Source: Megaustenia siamemsis
Lineage: Eukaryota > Mollusca > Gastropoda > Stylommatophora > Ariophantidae
Direction: 5' to 3'
Length of the DNA stretch: 64,000 bases
Assembly (NCBI GenBank): GCA_032433765.1
Contig: JAVIAB010000073.1
Location: forward strand, 68,987,087 to 69,051,086
Each line of letters begins with the position of its first letter. Position 1 is the stretch's first letter. A program made the translations under genes and the position numbers. This document shows positions 45,640 to 57,364 of the stretch, piece by piece. The notes below the pieces were generated by a model. It was given only the letters and a program-made list of their open reading frames with translations. It searched no databases and had not been told where the DNA came from.

Positions 45640-46225
45640 CGGGCGAACGTAAGCAAGCAATCCCATGACTGCTAAATAATTTGTCAAGGGATTCCTGCTT
45701 ATGTTGGGCAATGAACAAGCAGATTGATTGTCCAGAGCTGGAGAAGCAATGTACCAGACCTCCACAAGCACTAATCTGAGCAGGTGCATGCATTCTGAGG
45801 ATAAACAAAAATAATTGAGAAGAATGTTTGAAACACTGGGCTGCAAGCAAAACAGGGATATCACACTTGAAACATGAAGAAAAGTCTCACACTCACCATC
45901 AAATTATACAACTAAACAACAAAATTCAGTTTGATTTTCCAGTTGAGAACAGGTCATGCTCCAGTGAACAAGAACCTACACAGGACCGCCCACGGGATCT
46001 AATCTGCAGGCACTGTCAAAGCCAGATGAGAATAGTTGAGCAATTTTACACCAACTGCCCCAGTTTATGAGATCTGCACTGTCAGCTCCTCGTGAATAAC
46101 CTTACTAGACATTGCCAAACACCATCAACAGCAGCACAAGTGAGGATCACTGCGACCTTTTGCACGAGTAGCCATGAACTGCTAAGATCGACGAATCCAC
46201 TTCTACAAAAATAGGGATTATCATC
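45640..46225 (+). mobile_element. LINE remnant: RNase H end plus zinc-knuckle
   Basis: With one frameshift the plus strand reads GIPAYVG, then GNEQAD and LSRAGEAMYQTSTSTNL, the terminal RNase H motif. About 60 codons later LICRHCQSQ and EQFYTNCPSL match the zf-RVT type (C-x2-C ... H/Y-x3-CPxL) found at the C-terminus of RNase H-bearing LINEs. It directly follows repeat P copy 2, which may be part of the same element. Confidence 0.6.
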
Positions 46226-46486
46226 ACCATCACCTTCATCAGCATTAATTCATTACAACTTGTGAAATGTAATACGCCAGGGAGATGCACTGTTAGATAT
46301 TTATTTTTTGACAGTGATGTAAACAATTTATTATTTGTATTTATTTTTTGTTTCGTTCGCCAGCTTTTACCTCAAACAAGCCCCTAGAGACTAGGAACTG
46401 AATTATGCATGTTAATACGTTTTCCCTGGCAGTCGTGTACACAGGGGTCCCTCGCCGCACAGGCAGATATTAAAGTGGAAAACACC

Positions 46487-46516
46487 CCCCCCCCCCCCCA
46501 AAAAAAAAAAAAAAAA
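46487..46516. repeat. C-run followed by A-run
   Basis: About 13 C directly followed by about 17 A; prone to slippage, so length here may be inexact. Confidence 0.9.
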
Positions 46517-48420
46517 GTGAGAAAATCAAAGCCGAAAACTGCATCCTTATTTTTTGCTGAAATTTTACGTACAGAATTCCTAGAACATTTTTCGTTGGAA
46601 CTAGAACGTTATTGAAATGTTCTCACCTTAAATCCCATTGGATCCCCCTGTAAGGTGGAGTCTAAACGAACAATAAATGAGTCAATTTTAAGAACAAAAC
46701 AAAATAATTTATTTTTGTTATATCGTTTAGTTTGGTAAGTGGTTCAAGTTCAAGGAAATGGTGAAAAAAGAAAGAAATAGCAGGAGTAACGGGAAACGTG
46801 TTTTGCGCGTCTGAGCAGCTTCACCGGCTCACACTGCTGTTGAGCTGACTAAGGATATTTCAAGAGCAGGCACACTTTGTTGGTCACGTAGACAAGCAGA
46901 CACGTTTTCTTGTTTACCGTTGATGCAGTGTGAGGAGTAACTAGTAGAATAAGTTTTCAACTTTTAAATAAGTTCGTACTGTACTTGTTTCTGTTATCAT
47001 TTCTTTCAATACAAGACGATTAATATTTTAAAAGATTTGTTATTGTGTGTGGAGAGTACTGTTTCCATTGACAGGTATTTTCTATGTTATATTATACTCA
47101 TATACTGCTTTATTTGTTGTTGGTCTAGAAACGTAATCGTAATGTCTTCTTCCCGGAAAAAAGCTAAGTTGAAATTAGGACAGTAATTATAGTTGTCTAC
47201 GAAGTAGGATCATAGATGTTATAAATTTCAAAAATAATAATGATCAATCAGATCTGTAGATCAGATCTGTAGATCAGATCTCTCTGTGTTAATAAACATT
47301 GAACTGTGCCTCGCCCAAAAGGGAGGCTAAAACCTCAAGGCCAACTTGATACAAGCAAGTACAAACAGTAAACACAAGAAAGGTCAATGAAAGTGCAAAT
47401 AATTTAACTTGTGATAATTCATATTGTATAATATTCTTATTTGGCATTTTATTACGCAGATACAAATAAATCACTGTTCATTCACTTGTATGCTGTTACT
47501 AGATTTACTAAAACACTTCTTTTCACAAATTAAATATCCCAAGTTTAATACAGCACAAGGTATTTTCTTGTGTTTGTACCGACTTTTTATTATTATTTCT
47601 AGATAATTTTCTCACTGATTTGTTGAGACAATCAGTCATTTGTCACAGTCATCTCACTGATTTGTTGAGTCAAACAGTCATTTGTCACAGTCAAAGCGTA
47701 AGTAACATGATACAGTTGTAGTGGCAGACCACAGACTGACTTTTTCATGGGTAAATTGGAAGTTTTCCTAAAGTGAGCAACATTTTAACACTGCCGCTTC
47801 ATAATTTATTAGCGAAGATTTTGCAATTTGTGAAACAAGAAAAAAAAACAAAAACAATCTTTAACTGGAAACTAAAATAAATGTGAACTACAGAAGTGGA
47901 CCTCCCCAGACTTAAGAAAGTAAAACATATAGAGCACAGTAGAGGTAGGTCATGTTCTTCACTTCCAAATCCTGAAGGTTTGTTGTTCTATGAGATGTGT
48001 TAGATCCATTAGTTATCTGTTCTATCCACAGCTGTCCATGAAGTGTGGGGAGAGCAGGGTCTAAGAGAGGCATTCACACCCCCACCCCCCCTGTTCTTCT
48101 ACACTCACGTCACGGGACTCATTTGTTTTAAACCTCATTAAATAACATTATTTTAGTATTTTTACATTTTTCAGCCATTGGAGAAAAATATGTTTAAAGT
48201 TGATTATGTTAAAACTTGCAAATAAATGTTTACTTTAATCTCCCTCATTTTGAAAGTTATTAACTGAGTTACACCTACACCCCAGAAGACACATGCTACC
48301 ATCTATACTGAACTAACAGTATCATTGAAATTCAATGTAGTACTTTTTACAATGGCAAGAAAAAATAATTGTCTTAGTTAATGTTCTTATATGACTAGCT
48401 GTTAATTTGAATAAAGCTGA
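46517..48420. other. No gene seen; one 42-bp duplication
   Basis: Upstream of the P4HA exon. A two-copy tandem repeat of 42 bp (CTCACTGATTTGTTGAG, CAGTCATTTGTCACAGTCA) lies at 47611-47695. A non-coding first exon or promoter for P4HA could be in this span but I could not identify one. Confidence 0.4.
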
Positions 48421-48665
48421 TTAGTAACTGACATTGGGGTATGAAGTGTTAGTGACTTCATTGTACCAAGCTTCAGCTTTATGAGGTAGTGGTGTGGCTA
48501 GTTCCTTTGCTTGCTGTCTCTCCTTCCCACAGAATACCACTGGTACACATTTAAAGAGGTTTAGTGGACTCCAAGACCCAAAAGCGTTGTAAAAAATATT
48601 TTGCCTCCACTGGCATTTGAACCTCAAACCTTCAGGTCAGCAGGCGAGTGCACTAAACAGGTTTT
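48421..48665 (-). mobile_element. SINE-4 (tRNA-like head, reversed)
   Basis: On the minus strand TTTAGTGCACTCGCCTGCTG is followed by GAGGTTCAAATGCC, a box B match. The non-tRNA body runs to 48421. A related fragment lies at about 19655-19783. No target duplication was identified. Confidence 0.55.
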
Positions 48666-49252
48666 ATTACTACCAGGCTTTATTAACTAAATTTAAATGG
48701 TTATTTAGATTTATGTAGTATTGTTTTAATTGCAGCACTCAAATAAAAAATTTATATCAAATAATCAAATTTAAATCAAGATCATAAAAGAGACACAAAT
48801 TCTAAATGAAGATGTTAGAGAAGGATAGGTGTAACACAAGTTATGATTTACAGAACAGATTAAATTGAGTAGACACACAAGGCAGCCATTAATAAACAAC
48901 AAGCTGCCTTAAAAGTAGATGCAGCAACAACAAAAAATGGAAAAAAGTTATGGATAAATCTACTTAAATCATAAATTAGCTAAAGTTGCACACATTGCTA
49001 GGTATGAAGTTAAAACAGAACTCTCTCATGGACACTCCTTGCAAAACTGTAAGTCACAAGAGAGCTAAAAGTTATAGAGAACTCGAGTTTAAAAAAATTC
49101 AACATAGCTATTTTTAACAAAAGTGTAAGGCAATGAAATAAAAAAACATTTGTTGATTGTAAATTATTTATAATTTTGTGCAACTTATGCTGCTAATTTT
49201 GCTGTGGTCAATTAAATTTGAATAATTATGTCAAGTTTTGTTGCAATTTCAG
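48666..49252. other. No gene seen (probable intron upstream of the P4HA exon)
   Basis: AT-rich, ending in TTGTTGCAATTTCAG, the acceptor for the next feature. Confidence 0.5.
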
Positions 49253-49449
49253 CGCTCAGTGAAAGGATCCAGTATGATTATGGAGAAATTGTTTTTTCTG
49301 TTGCTGATTCAAAGCTCAAGACTCATTGTTGCTGAGTTATTCACTGCAAATGTTCATCTTGAAAATGCCTTATATGCAGAAAAAGAAATGGCTAGCGTTT
49401 TGAATGACTATGTGGAGCGGGAGGAAGCTCGGCTTGAAAAAATAAAAAG
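49253..49449 (+). CDS. P4HA: Prolyl 4-hydroxylase subunit alpha, first coding exon
   Basis: This enzyme hydroxylates prolines in collagen-type sequences in the ER lumen, as an alpha2-beta2 tetramer with protein disulfide isomerase. The exon begins after TTGCAATTTCAG and ends at a GTGAGTATG donor (phase 2). Translation can start at ATG 49274 or 49280. The first ~20 residues form a signal peptide (EKLFFLLLIQSSRLIVA). The mature start ELFTANVHLENALYAEKEMA and following NDYVEREEARLEKIK match the N-terminal P4Ha_N region of animal alpha subunits: an F-T-x-hydrophobic start, then EK..., DY, E and LE.IK. Only about 59 codons are here. I found no second exon in the remaining 14.5 kb, so intron 1 is long and full of retroelements. 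A divergent paralogue or a lone decayed exon cannot be excluded. Confidence 0.8.
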
Positions 49450-49734
49450 GTGAGTATGTCCAATAGTTTTTGTGTTGTTATTTTCTTTACATTGTTTTTT
49501 TTTTTAACTTGGAGCAACGGCTTGGTGACCTGCTGTCATTGGGCAGGACAATAATAACAAATAAGTAAATATTTATTATAAAAGGAAACATTTGAGACAA
49601 CAGACAAATTTAAATTACATTGAGACACAGGTATCTTTACAGCCCTTGGAAAACACAGAGAACAATAGAAAGTCTGAATCAGAGTTCAAATCCATACACT
49701 AGACATAAACAACAATAAACATCCTAAAGTTGGA

Positions 49735-49920
49735 TTACTCATCCTGGCTTGAACAGTCAGCAGGGATTGAGAGAGAAGGCAGCCTGATACTCAAAAATGT
49801 CATCCTGAAGAAATTTCATGTTGGATCAAAAGATGTCAATGGAGTAAATGACAACACAATGCATCTACACCTACAAAGTGTTCTTTTACAAGGGCAAGTT
49901 ATGAAGAAGATTAAGTGAAA
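49735..49920 (+). repeat. Interspersed repeat P, copy 3 (diverged)
   Basis: Aligns with 45440-45600 over CAGCAGGGATTGAGAGAGAA and the GTCATCCTGAAG block. It lies in the P4HA intron. Confidence 0.5.
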
Positions 49921-51185
49921 GTTCCTTAAGTCATCAGGTGAACACTGATAAACAACAAAAGGCAGCTTGAACCATGATTTGAGCAGCAACAGACAGCCTA
50001 AACCAGCATTTCAACAACAAAAGACAGCCTAAATCAGCATTTCAATGATAAAAGACAGCCAAAGACAGCCTGAAGAAGAAATAGAAGCAAGTTCTAGTGA
50101 CTAGTGACAAGGAATCCTAGTCCGGTCTGTCTAATGTTCTCTTTACCTTTTGTTGTTGTCTATTTGTGGATTTATCTGAGTGCAGTAAAAGTTCCTGTGT
50201 CCCTATGTGTTTACACTAGATCTAACTTTGTCTTTAGTATTGGTTTAAGTAAGGGAAAGACATTGTGGTGGTGGGGGTGAATGATATGCACATTTTGTAT
50301 ATGACCAGATCAAGATGTCATTTCCATCTTGTAGTGAGGTTCCAAGATTTTATGTCACTTCAGACTGGCCAACAAGTTGAGGATTGCTGTAATCCTTGTT
50401 TTGGTGGGGTCTATTGGTATAGAAGACCTAGTACTGCGTTAATCAGTGTCTTAAATGAGACACTTAGGTGACAGCATTATTGTATATTTTAATGATTCTG
50501 TGAAGTGAAAAGGATGATGTAGCTTTGTATAAAGTATATGGATGGGTAAGGATTCATGGTAGCCAGACTGAGTGGTGTGTACATTTCAATAATGAGGATT
50601 TTGAAACTTGGATAATGAAACTCTCAGATGAAAGTAGTCTTTTGTACTTTTGACAATTCTGTAAGATCAAAAGAATGATGAAACTTTGTCTTTAGTGTTG
50701 ATTTAAGTAAGGGGAAAGGCATTGTATTAGTGGAGGTGAATGATATGCACATTTTAATAAGGAAGGCATTGAAAATTGGCAACCGTTTGTCTCAACTTAG
50801 TTAAACAAAGATATTATCTAGCAGAGAAAGATGGATAATGGATTTTATACTTTCCAGTAAATATGTTTATGGACTTCAGATCATTTAAAAAAAAAAAAAA
50901 TTATATTGGAAGCACAACCCTACTTTTAATATTTATATTTTGTTGTTATATTCTTCTTTCTCATTTTGTTGTTATATTTTTCTTTCTCATTTTGTTATAT
51001 TTTTCTTACTTTCTCTCTGCCACCCATCCTCCCTTTCCTACCTCTCTCTCTCTCTCTCTCACTCTCTCCTTCCACTATTCTCACTGTTTTCCGCTTGTCA
51101 TCATTAATATGATTTCTACATTACAAGAGCCAGTTCATGGAAATTAAGTAATTTATATAAGAACTTGAAGTCTGAAAACAACTAG
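49921..51185. other. No gene seen
   Basis: Contains a loose repeated motif (AAAGACAGCCTAAACCAGCA) at 49950-50075 and duplicated phrases around GGTGAATGATATGCACATTT (50274 and 50736), suggesting an old internal duplication. Pyrimidine-rich tract at 51005-51070. Confidence 0.45.
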
Positions 51186-51425
51186 AAATGAAAAGAGAAC
51201 TACTAAACACAATTCAAACAAAACACATGAGATTTTTAGGACATGTTAAAAGACACAGCAGCCTACTAAAAGTAATCTTGGAAGGGAAACTACAAAGTAA
51301 AAAAGCCAGAGGCGAGCCAAGACTAACATGGACGAGTAACATCAAAAGATGGACAAGTCAGACTATGACAACCTGTACCATCAAAGCAAGAGAGAGAGCG
51401 GAATGGTTGTCCATGGTACATTTTC
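51186..51425 (+). mobile_element. LINE E copy 3 (truncated)
   Basis: Encodes MKRELLNTIQTKHMRFLGHV, KRHSSLLKVILEG and WTSNIKRWTSQTMTTCTIKA, then stops abruptly at about 51425 where LINE C begins. The GATGAT tail is missing. Confidence 0.85.
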
Positions 51426-51426
51426 G

Positions 51427-53212
51427 AAGGCTATAGATCTGAAGGATGCATACAACAGAGTACCATTTGAATACCTCATGTACATGCTCCTCAAACTGGC
51501 GGTACACCCTTTCCTCATTAGATGGATCACTGCAGCACTGTTTCAGAGGAAGGTGATACTCGGTTGTGGAAGTTGGTCATCCGAGCAAACATCCATTTGT
51601 CCAGGGCTGCCACAAGGTTCACCATTGTCACCAGTTCTTTTTAACATATACACAATAACGATCACGGAACAACAGCTGGATGGGAGGGGAAGAACTATGA
51701 CTTTTGCAGATAATCTTCTGGTATATCGACAGGAAAGAGACAGAATGGAAATCACCTCCACACTGCAAAATGAACTCGATCGCATCTCTTTCTGGTGTGA
51801 AGTATCAGGTGCTTTGATTAATCCTAATAAAGCATCAGTTGCATGGTTCTCCTTTAACAATCATATCGTTAACACGGAAACACCGGTGGTATGAATGGGA
51901 GCTGATGAGGTGACAGAGTAATGACGTACCTCAGATTTAAGTTTGCTCACAGCCTGTGTTTTGCGGACCACGTCGACCATGTGATAACAAAATCCCGTAA
52001 CGGATTAGCTGCCTTGAAGGTCATGGCAGCTGCCAACATCGAGCAGAAGCTACTTACCCTTCTGTTCCAGGGACTAGGTCTCGCACCAATCCAGTATGTC
52101 CTGTCCTTACTGTCAGTACGACTCAAATTGACAGGCTGGAGAAAATACAGAATGAAGCTATGCGCATTATCTTGGGGTGTACGAGAGACAATCCCTGTGT
52201 AGCATGAAGTATCTTCTTGACTTTCCACCATGGGTGACAGGATCAAGATCTGGAGGGTACGAGCATACCTGAAGATTAGTGCAGATAAAGAACATCTATT
52301 GCACCACGAGCTCAACACAGGGAAAGGTGGCAGGTTAAAAAGAGGCAAATCATGGGTGGATCGAGCAGAAGTTGTAATCAAACGGGTATGTGGGCTTACC
52401 AATATTAACACTGGCGAGGAGTGGAAACCGGTGCATGTCATTCAGGGGGACATTCTTGTGTATTGTCATACTCGACAGGAAATGTGGGGGACAGGACTCA
52501 GTTGTGGTCAGTTCGGAGGTCAACGGTCTCATCTGGGATAACCAATGAGAAAGATGCAGTCATCTACACAGACGGATCTGTTATACGACACAAAAACGAG
52601 TGCATGGACATTTTCAGCACGCTCGGCAGGTAGAATAGTCAAAGAAGACAGTGTTGCATACGTCATGACCACGAGTAGCATGAAGATGTAGGTGATGGCA
52701 GCGACCAAGAAATTCATCTGGCTAGAGTCACAAGACTACACCCACGCTTGTATACTGAGTAATTCGATGAGCATGACTAAAAAGTTAATGCGGGCTCTGT
52801 ACGCATGCAATGGGTAGAGTCATTACAGAAGTAAAAAAAATACGTAGGGTGACCTTTCGTCTACGTCTCTGGACATGCGGGAGTACAGGGAAATGAAAGA
52901 GCGGATAGGTTGGCTAGCTACGCAATGGATCGAGCGCACATCATCAATGCCCTCCGAGATGTGGACAGGGCACAGGACTTCCAACAACCATGAGTCCACG
53001 CCACTCCTTCGGATGAAAGAGATGGGAGTGAAGATGGCCATCACCAGAAACGAGCAAAATAGTGGCGTGTAAGAAGACTTATCTACCAACACGGAACTGG
53101 AGTCGTCAGTCGCTGGATACTGCGAGACTTGCTGGGGAGGGGATCTGATTAGCGATGGACATATTCAGAATGCAACGATGATGACTCGAAAATAACTCAA
53201 TAACTATTTAAA
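51427..53212 (+). mobile_element. LINE C copy 4: RT plus RNase H
   Basis: Second long copy of the family at 23275-25280. RT motifs are AIDLKDAYNRVPFEYLMYML, GLPQGSPLSPVLFN and MTFADNLLVYRQ, in which the second catalytic Asp is Asn (ADN for ADD). RNase H parts include IYTDGSV and the terminal GNERAD-like region. The end is LINQHR/IYQHG-type sequence and AATAACTCAATAAC. It has many frameshifts after 51894. It starts mid-RT, fused to LINE E. Confidence 0.88.
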
Positions 53213-53886
53213 ATCCCGACAAATACGGTGTGATCAATTATACAGTGTAATTTTTTACAACAAAAGCGTTAGTAGAACAAATTAGAAATTGTTCAAAGAC
53301 ATCAGTCTTGTTCATTTCTTGACTGATTAATCATCGCTTTGTGTTTCGAGCGAGACACTACTTCGTATGTGTACACTGCGAAACGTAAAATTGATTAAGT
53401 TAAAAGGAAAAAGCATTGGTCAGGTCAAAGCTGGCGAGATCTCTATATAGCTTGCCCCAGTATGGTACCAGTGAAGGCCACAAGAACCTTCTCTGTTCGT
53501 CATATGTTGGGTATGATTGTAGCAGATGTTCAACAGTTCTTCCGCTGCGTCAGAGCTTAAATTAGAGGGAGCATCAAAGTTCTAGCTTTCGTTACCGTGG
53601 CAACCTCAAACATTGTAGATTAGTGCTGTGGTCAAATTTCATTGATCCCGTTTCCATCTTACTCTGATTCTGTTTCTTTCTAATCGTATAAATGCATTTC
53701 ATGGTATATCTCTCCAAGTAAACTATTTTATTTGTAGTCTCTGCGTATATTGGAGTTTAAGAGTAATTCATCGCTAAGGCGTTACTTTCGTAATGTCTCA
53801 TTTTGTCTTCTTTGGTTACGCCTGCCTCATACCTGGCATCTCATTTTGTGATGATGACTAATTATCGCTTTCTACTGTCCTGAGTG
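53213..53886. other. No gene seen
   Basis: No supported coding or RNA feature. Confidence 0.45.
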
Positions 53887-54158
53887 TGAGTGAGCCGCGA
53901 TAGCTCAGTGGTTAGTGCACTGGACTACGAAGGACAAGAGGTAGGGTTCGATCCCAACCGACGGCTTCCGGGTTCACCTAGCCTTAAATGGGTACCGGAT
54001 TTTTTCTGGGAAAGTAAAGCGGCACGGGCGTAATACCGACCACATTACCCCAAAAATCATGTGCTGAAGGTCTGTAAAATTTATGGTCACTAACACCATA
54101 TTCCCTATACGCCACTTGGCGTGACGGGGGCTCTTTACTTACTTCTTTTTTTTTTTTG
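53887..54158 (+). mobile_element. SINE-1 copy 8 (near-consensus)
   Basis: The best-preserved copy, with intact box A (TAGCTCAGTGGTTAG), box B (GGTTCGATCCC) and the complete body to GCCACTTGGCGTGACGGGGG and a T-rich tail. The target duplication ACTGTCCTGAGTG / ACTGTTCTGAGTG is at 53874-53886 and 54159-54171. Confidence 0.93.
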
Positions 54159-54227
54159 ACTGTTCTGAGTGACCACGTTTAGGTTTGGTAGCATGGCGCT
54201 GCGACCGTAACGCTTTTTATAAGATGT

Positions 54228-54232
<5 letters not shown>

Positions 54233-54268
<36 letters not shown>

Positions 54269-54320
54269 ACGCGTGTGTGTGGGTGGGTGGATGGTTTTGG
54301 GTGGGTGGGTTGGTTGGTTG
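54233..54320 (+). repeat. (GT)n microsatellite with G-rich flank
   Basis: About 15 GT units, then GGGTGGGTGGATGG, TTTT and GGGTGGGTGGGTTGG. Five G3 runs could fold as a G-quadruplex. Confidence 0.9.
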
Positions 54321-54530
54321 GCAGTTTTCTCTTGTTTGGGACAAGCCAGCGGTCGCAATATTCTATTTTACTTATGATGTCTGATGTTTTTTTTTCTTTA
54401 CCTGCTTCACTATCTTTGGATCTGATCTGTATCTCTGTACTTCACGGCTCTTTTAGCGTTCGTTTATAGCTTCATATTGCTGTGACTTATGTTGTTTTCA
54501 GCACTGATTTTGAAGCTCTCAGTTTTACAT

Positions 54531-54860
54531 AAAGGTAAAGGTAAAGTACGAGACTTGAATCTGCGTCTTAGCACGCGAGTTTTCACCCATATGTGCTCGG
54601 CCACCTATCCAGAAGTGTTCGAAGACTTCTGGATAGTGTCGCTTCAAGCATCGAAACTCAGGCGGCGGCGTTCCTCACCTTCCCAGAGTACTACACTGGT
54701 ACTCATTTCTGCCAGCGGCTGGGTCGACCGCGGGTTTTTTTCCGCGGGACCACTAATACAATTCACCTGCTTCCAGCGGGAATCGAGCACATGTTGTCCG
54801 AACGTCAGTAGCTCGGTCGGGTGGTTTCCCCAACTAAGCTACCGAGGCCCACATTACAAC
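54531..54860 (-). mobile_element. SINE-2 copy 2
   Basis: Reverse copy of the family at 29170. It is flanked by a 15-bp target duplication, CTCTCAGTTTTACAT / CTCCCAGTTTTACAT (54516-54530, 54861-54875), which fixes both ends. The conserved hairpin is at 54605-54636. The tail reads ACTTTACCTTTACCTTTA on the minus strand. Confidence 0.92.
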
Positions 54861-54875
54861 CTCCCAGTTTTACAT

Positions 54876-56622
54876 TAACTGTGACAAGTGGAGTCAGAAT
54901 TAGAAATGGAGAGAGTTTATGGTTACATAATTATAAATGCTGGATCAAATCAAGAAAACAACGAATCAAATGATTTAGACGTATAATTTCATCCTATTTG
55001 TCTGGACTACTAGTTTCCTATTTGTTTTTTTTTTAAACCACCTTCTCCCATCTCTCACGACGCGACTACACGCTATTATAAAGCCGTTAAGTGGGCGTAA
55101 TTTGCGTTGTGGTTCATTACAATTATATATCTGCGCATCTCGACGCAATACATCCGACTTCAGCAAGGCATTTTTGGTTGTCTTCTCTCTTCAATCCGTA
55201 CTATCATTGTCAGACTTAGTATACGAGACCGAGACCATTGCAAGGAGTTTGAGAATTTCTTGGTCCACCATTATGCACTGGTACCAAAGACAACATTCAG
55301 CTATAGGTCGTTGCCCTGTCTCAGTTCTTGCGTGCCTGGCATATTGAATCGACCTTTCCGGTGTTATATATTTCATCATTTTCTTCATTAATTTAAATGA
55401 CGTATTGAAGAGATCACACGTGTCTTTATTAGTCTATATATTGTCCTGCAGAAGTGTCTATGGCGTCTATAGATTTTCGAAAATTACAGAGGTCGTAATT
55501 TACATTTATTTTCCGAAGTAACACCATATTGTGGTTTACAGCATGTAATTCATTCACATGAAATGTGAAATGTTTTCTATTTTCAATGTAATGTGTTCAG
55601 GGTCGTTAAGATTAGTGATTTTCAGCCATCGATTTATGATATATATATATCATCGCTGACATTAATTTATCTTTTATTGGCGTGGCGGTTCCTTAAAATA
55701 TTTCGTATTGCTCAGCCTGATCGATGTTATACTACATTCTATAGGGATCTACGCCCCTAGACAAATAGCTTTGCTCCATGGAGGTGGGTGTAATGATGTA
55801 AATATGACAACCAAACGGGTACTCCCTCACTGCAACATTTGAAATAATGGAAATGTAGATGAACTAACAACAGAGTCGGTGTGTCATGGACAAATCAAGT
55901 ATAAGAGTTATTTTCTAATACAAATAAGAAATAATGCATTAATGTCACGTTTTAGAAACGATTCCCGTCACTAACAGATGCAGTCTTAGCAAGATGATGT
56001 CGTCTCAGCCAAATAATATCTTCACAATAAGTTAACTAATGTCGTCATAACAAATACGATCACAACCAGTTAATGCTATCACAACTAATACTATCTAAAC
56101 TAATTAACTAGTGTTATATCATCACGTACACACTCATGCATACAGACACGCACAAACACACACATAACACCGTATTCCCAACACAAGCTATACTTTGACA
56201 TTTAATCGGTTTTATCATAAATGCGACTTACGAGAACTCCGCCAATAAGGGACTTGTACATTGTGCTGGTTATCAGTGTGACTACAGTGCTGGTGTTCAC
56301 CTTTCATTGAAAGGCATATATAGTGAGGGACAAGACACATATACCGAAGTCTTGCAACTATATTTTGACAAAAGGCTATAGTGCTACACTTACCATTTTG
56401 TTTCAGTACAAACATTTTAACCCCCTGAGATCGCCATTGGTTCTACGGACTGTATAGCCTACAATCTCACATGATTGTACTACGGTGTTCTGGTCTGATA
56501 TTTCAGGGCGGAGCACTAAGTGAAAAATGTATATACAATTTTGCGCTGTTGTTACGCTTCCTAACTCTGTGAGTCAAGTACATATTTTTAAGCAGCTAAA
56601 TTGACTGAAAAAAGCAGGATTA

Positions 56623-56656
<34 letters not shown>

Positions 56657-56861
56657 TATAAGAACGTGCCACAGAACTTCAGTAATTTCCCCAACTTTGT
56701 ATCCATGCGCACTCATTTTTCTTGATCTAGCCGGACTGTTTGCACTGGAATGTGTTGCAAAGAGAAGGTGTGCGTGACACCGCTAGTTGTGTAACCCTAG
56801 TTGCTGTTATCTTTCATTTATTTACTGGCCCATTTATTTTGTCTATCCACGTTGTCATTGG

Positions 56862-56913
<52 letters not shown>

Positions 56914-57002
56914 CTTTTGCCTTATAGATAACAATACAAATGTATATACAGATGTACTTGTATATGAATAAATTCTATATAAATAGAAATTGTGTATATA
57001 AA
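54876..57002. other. No gene seen; TA/A-rich microsatellites
   Basis: Unique-looking sequence with an A-run and (TA)n at 56620-56660 and (TA)n at 56867-56910. Short open frames show no domain. Confidence 0.5.
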
Positions 57003-57015
57003 TATAAATTTACAT

Positions 57016-57329
57016 CATCATCAAGTACCGGGCCTGCTGGCGTAGGTGATCATGTATCTCCACAACTTTCGATCTCGACAGCTATTTATCATTTCTGTTG
57101 TTGACTTTCTGTCAAGCAATTCTCTTAAGCTGTCCGGTATTTTTTCTCTTTGCTTCCCTCTATCTCTTCGTCCCTCAATTTTTCCAGTTGTTACAATATA
57201 TTCCAGTTGTTCTCTTCTCATTACATGGCCAAAAAAATGATGATTGTTTCTTCATAATATTGGAAATTAGCTCTCTTTTTGCTTTGACATCTTTCAGAAC
57301 ATTTTCATTACTCTTCTTAGCTGTCCTTA
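57016..57329 (-). mobile_element. LINE D copy 3 (short)
   Basis: Minus strand reads RREQLEYIVTTGKIEGRRDR, ELLDRKSTTEMINSCRDRKL and MITYASR, the LINE D C-terminus, with a GATGATG tail. A perfect 13-bp target duplication TATAAATTTACAT lies at 57003-57015 and 57330-57342. Confidence 0.93.
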
Positions 57330-57364
57330 TATAAATTTACATAAATAGGCATAAGCATAAAAAA

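Noticed and set aside
46409..46615. 68-codon frame over a C-run/A-run
   Set aside because: Pro/Lys run from homopolymers, no domain.
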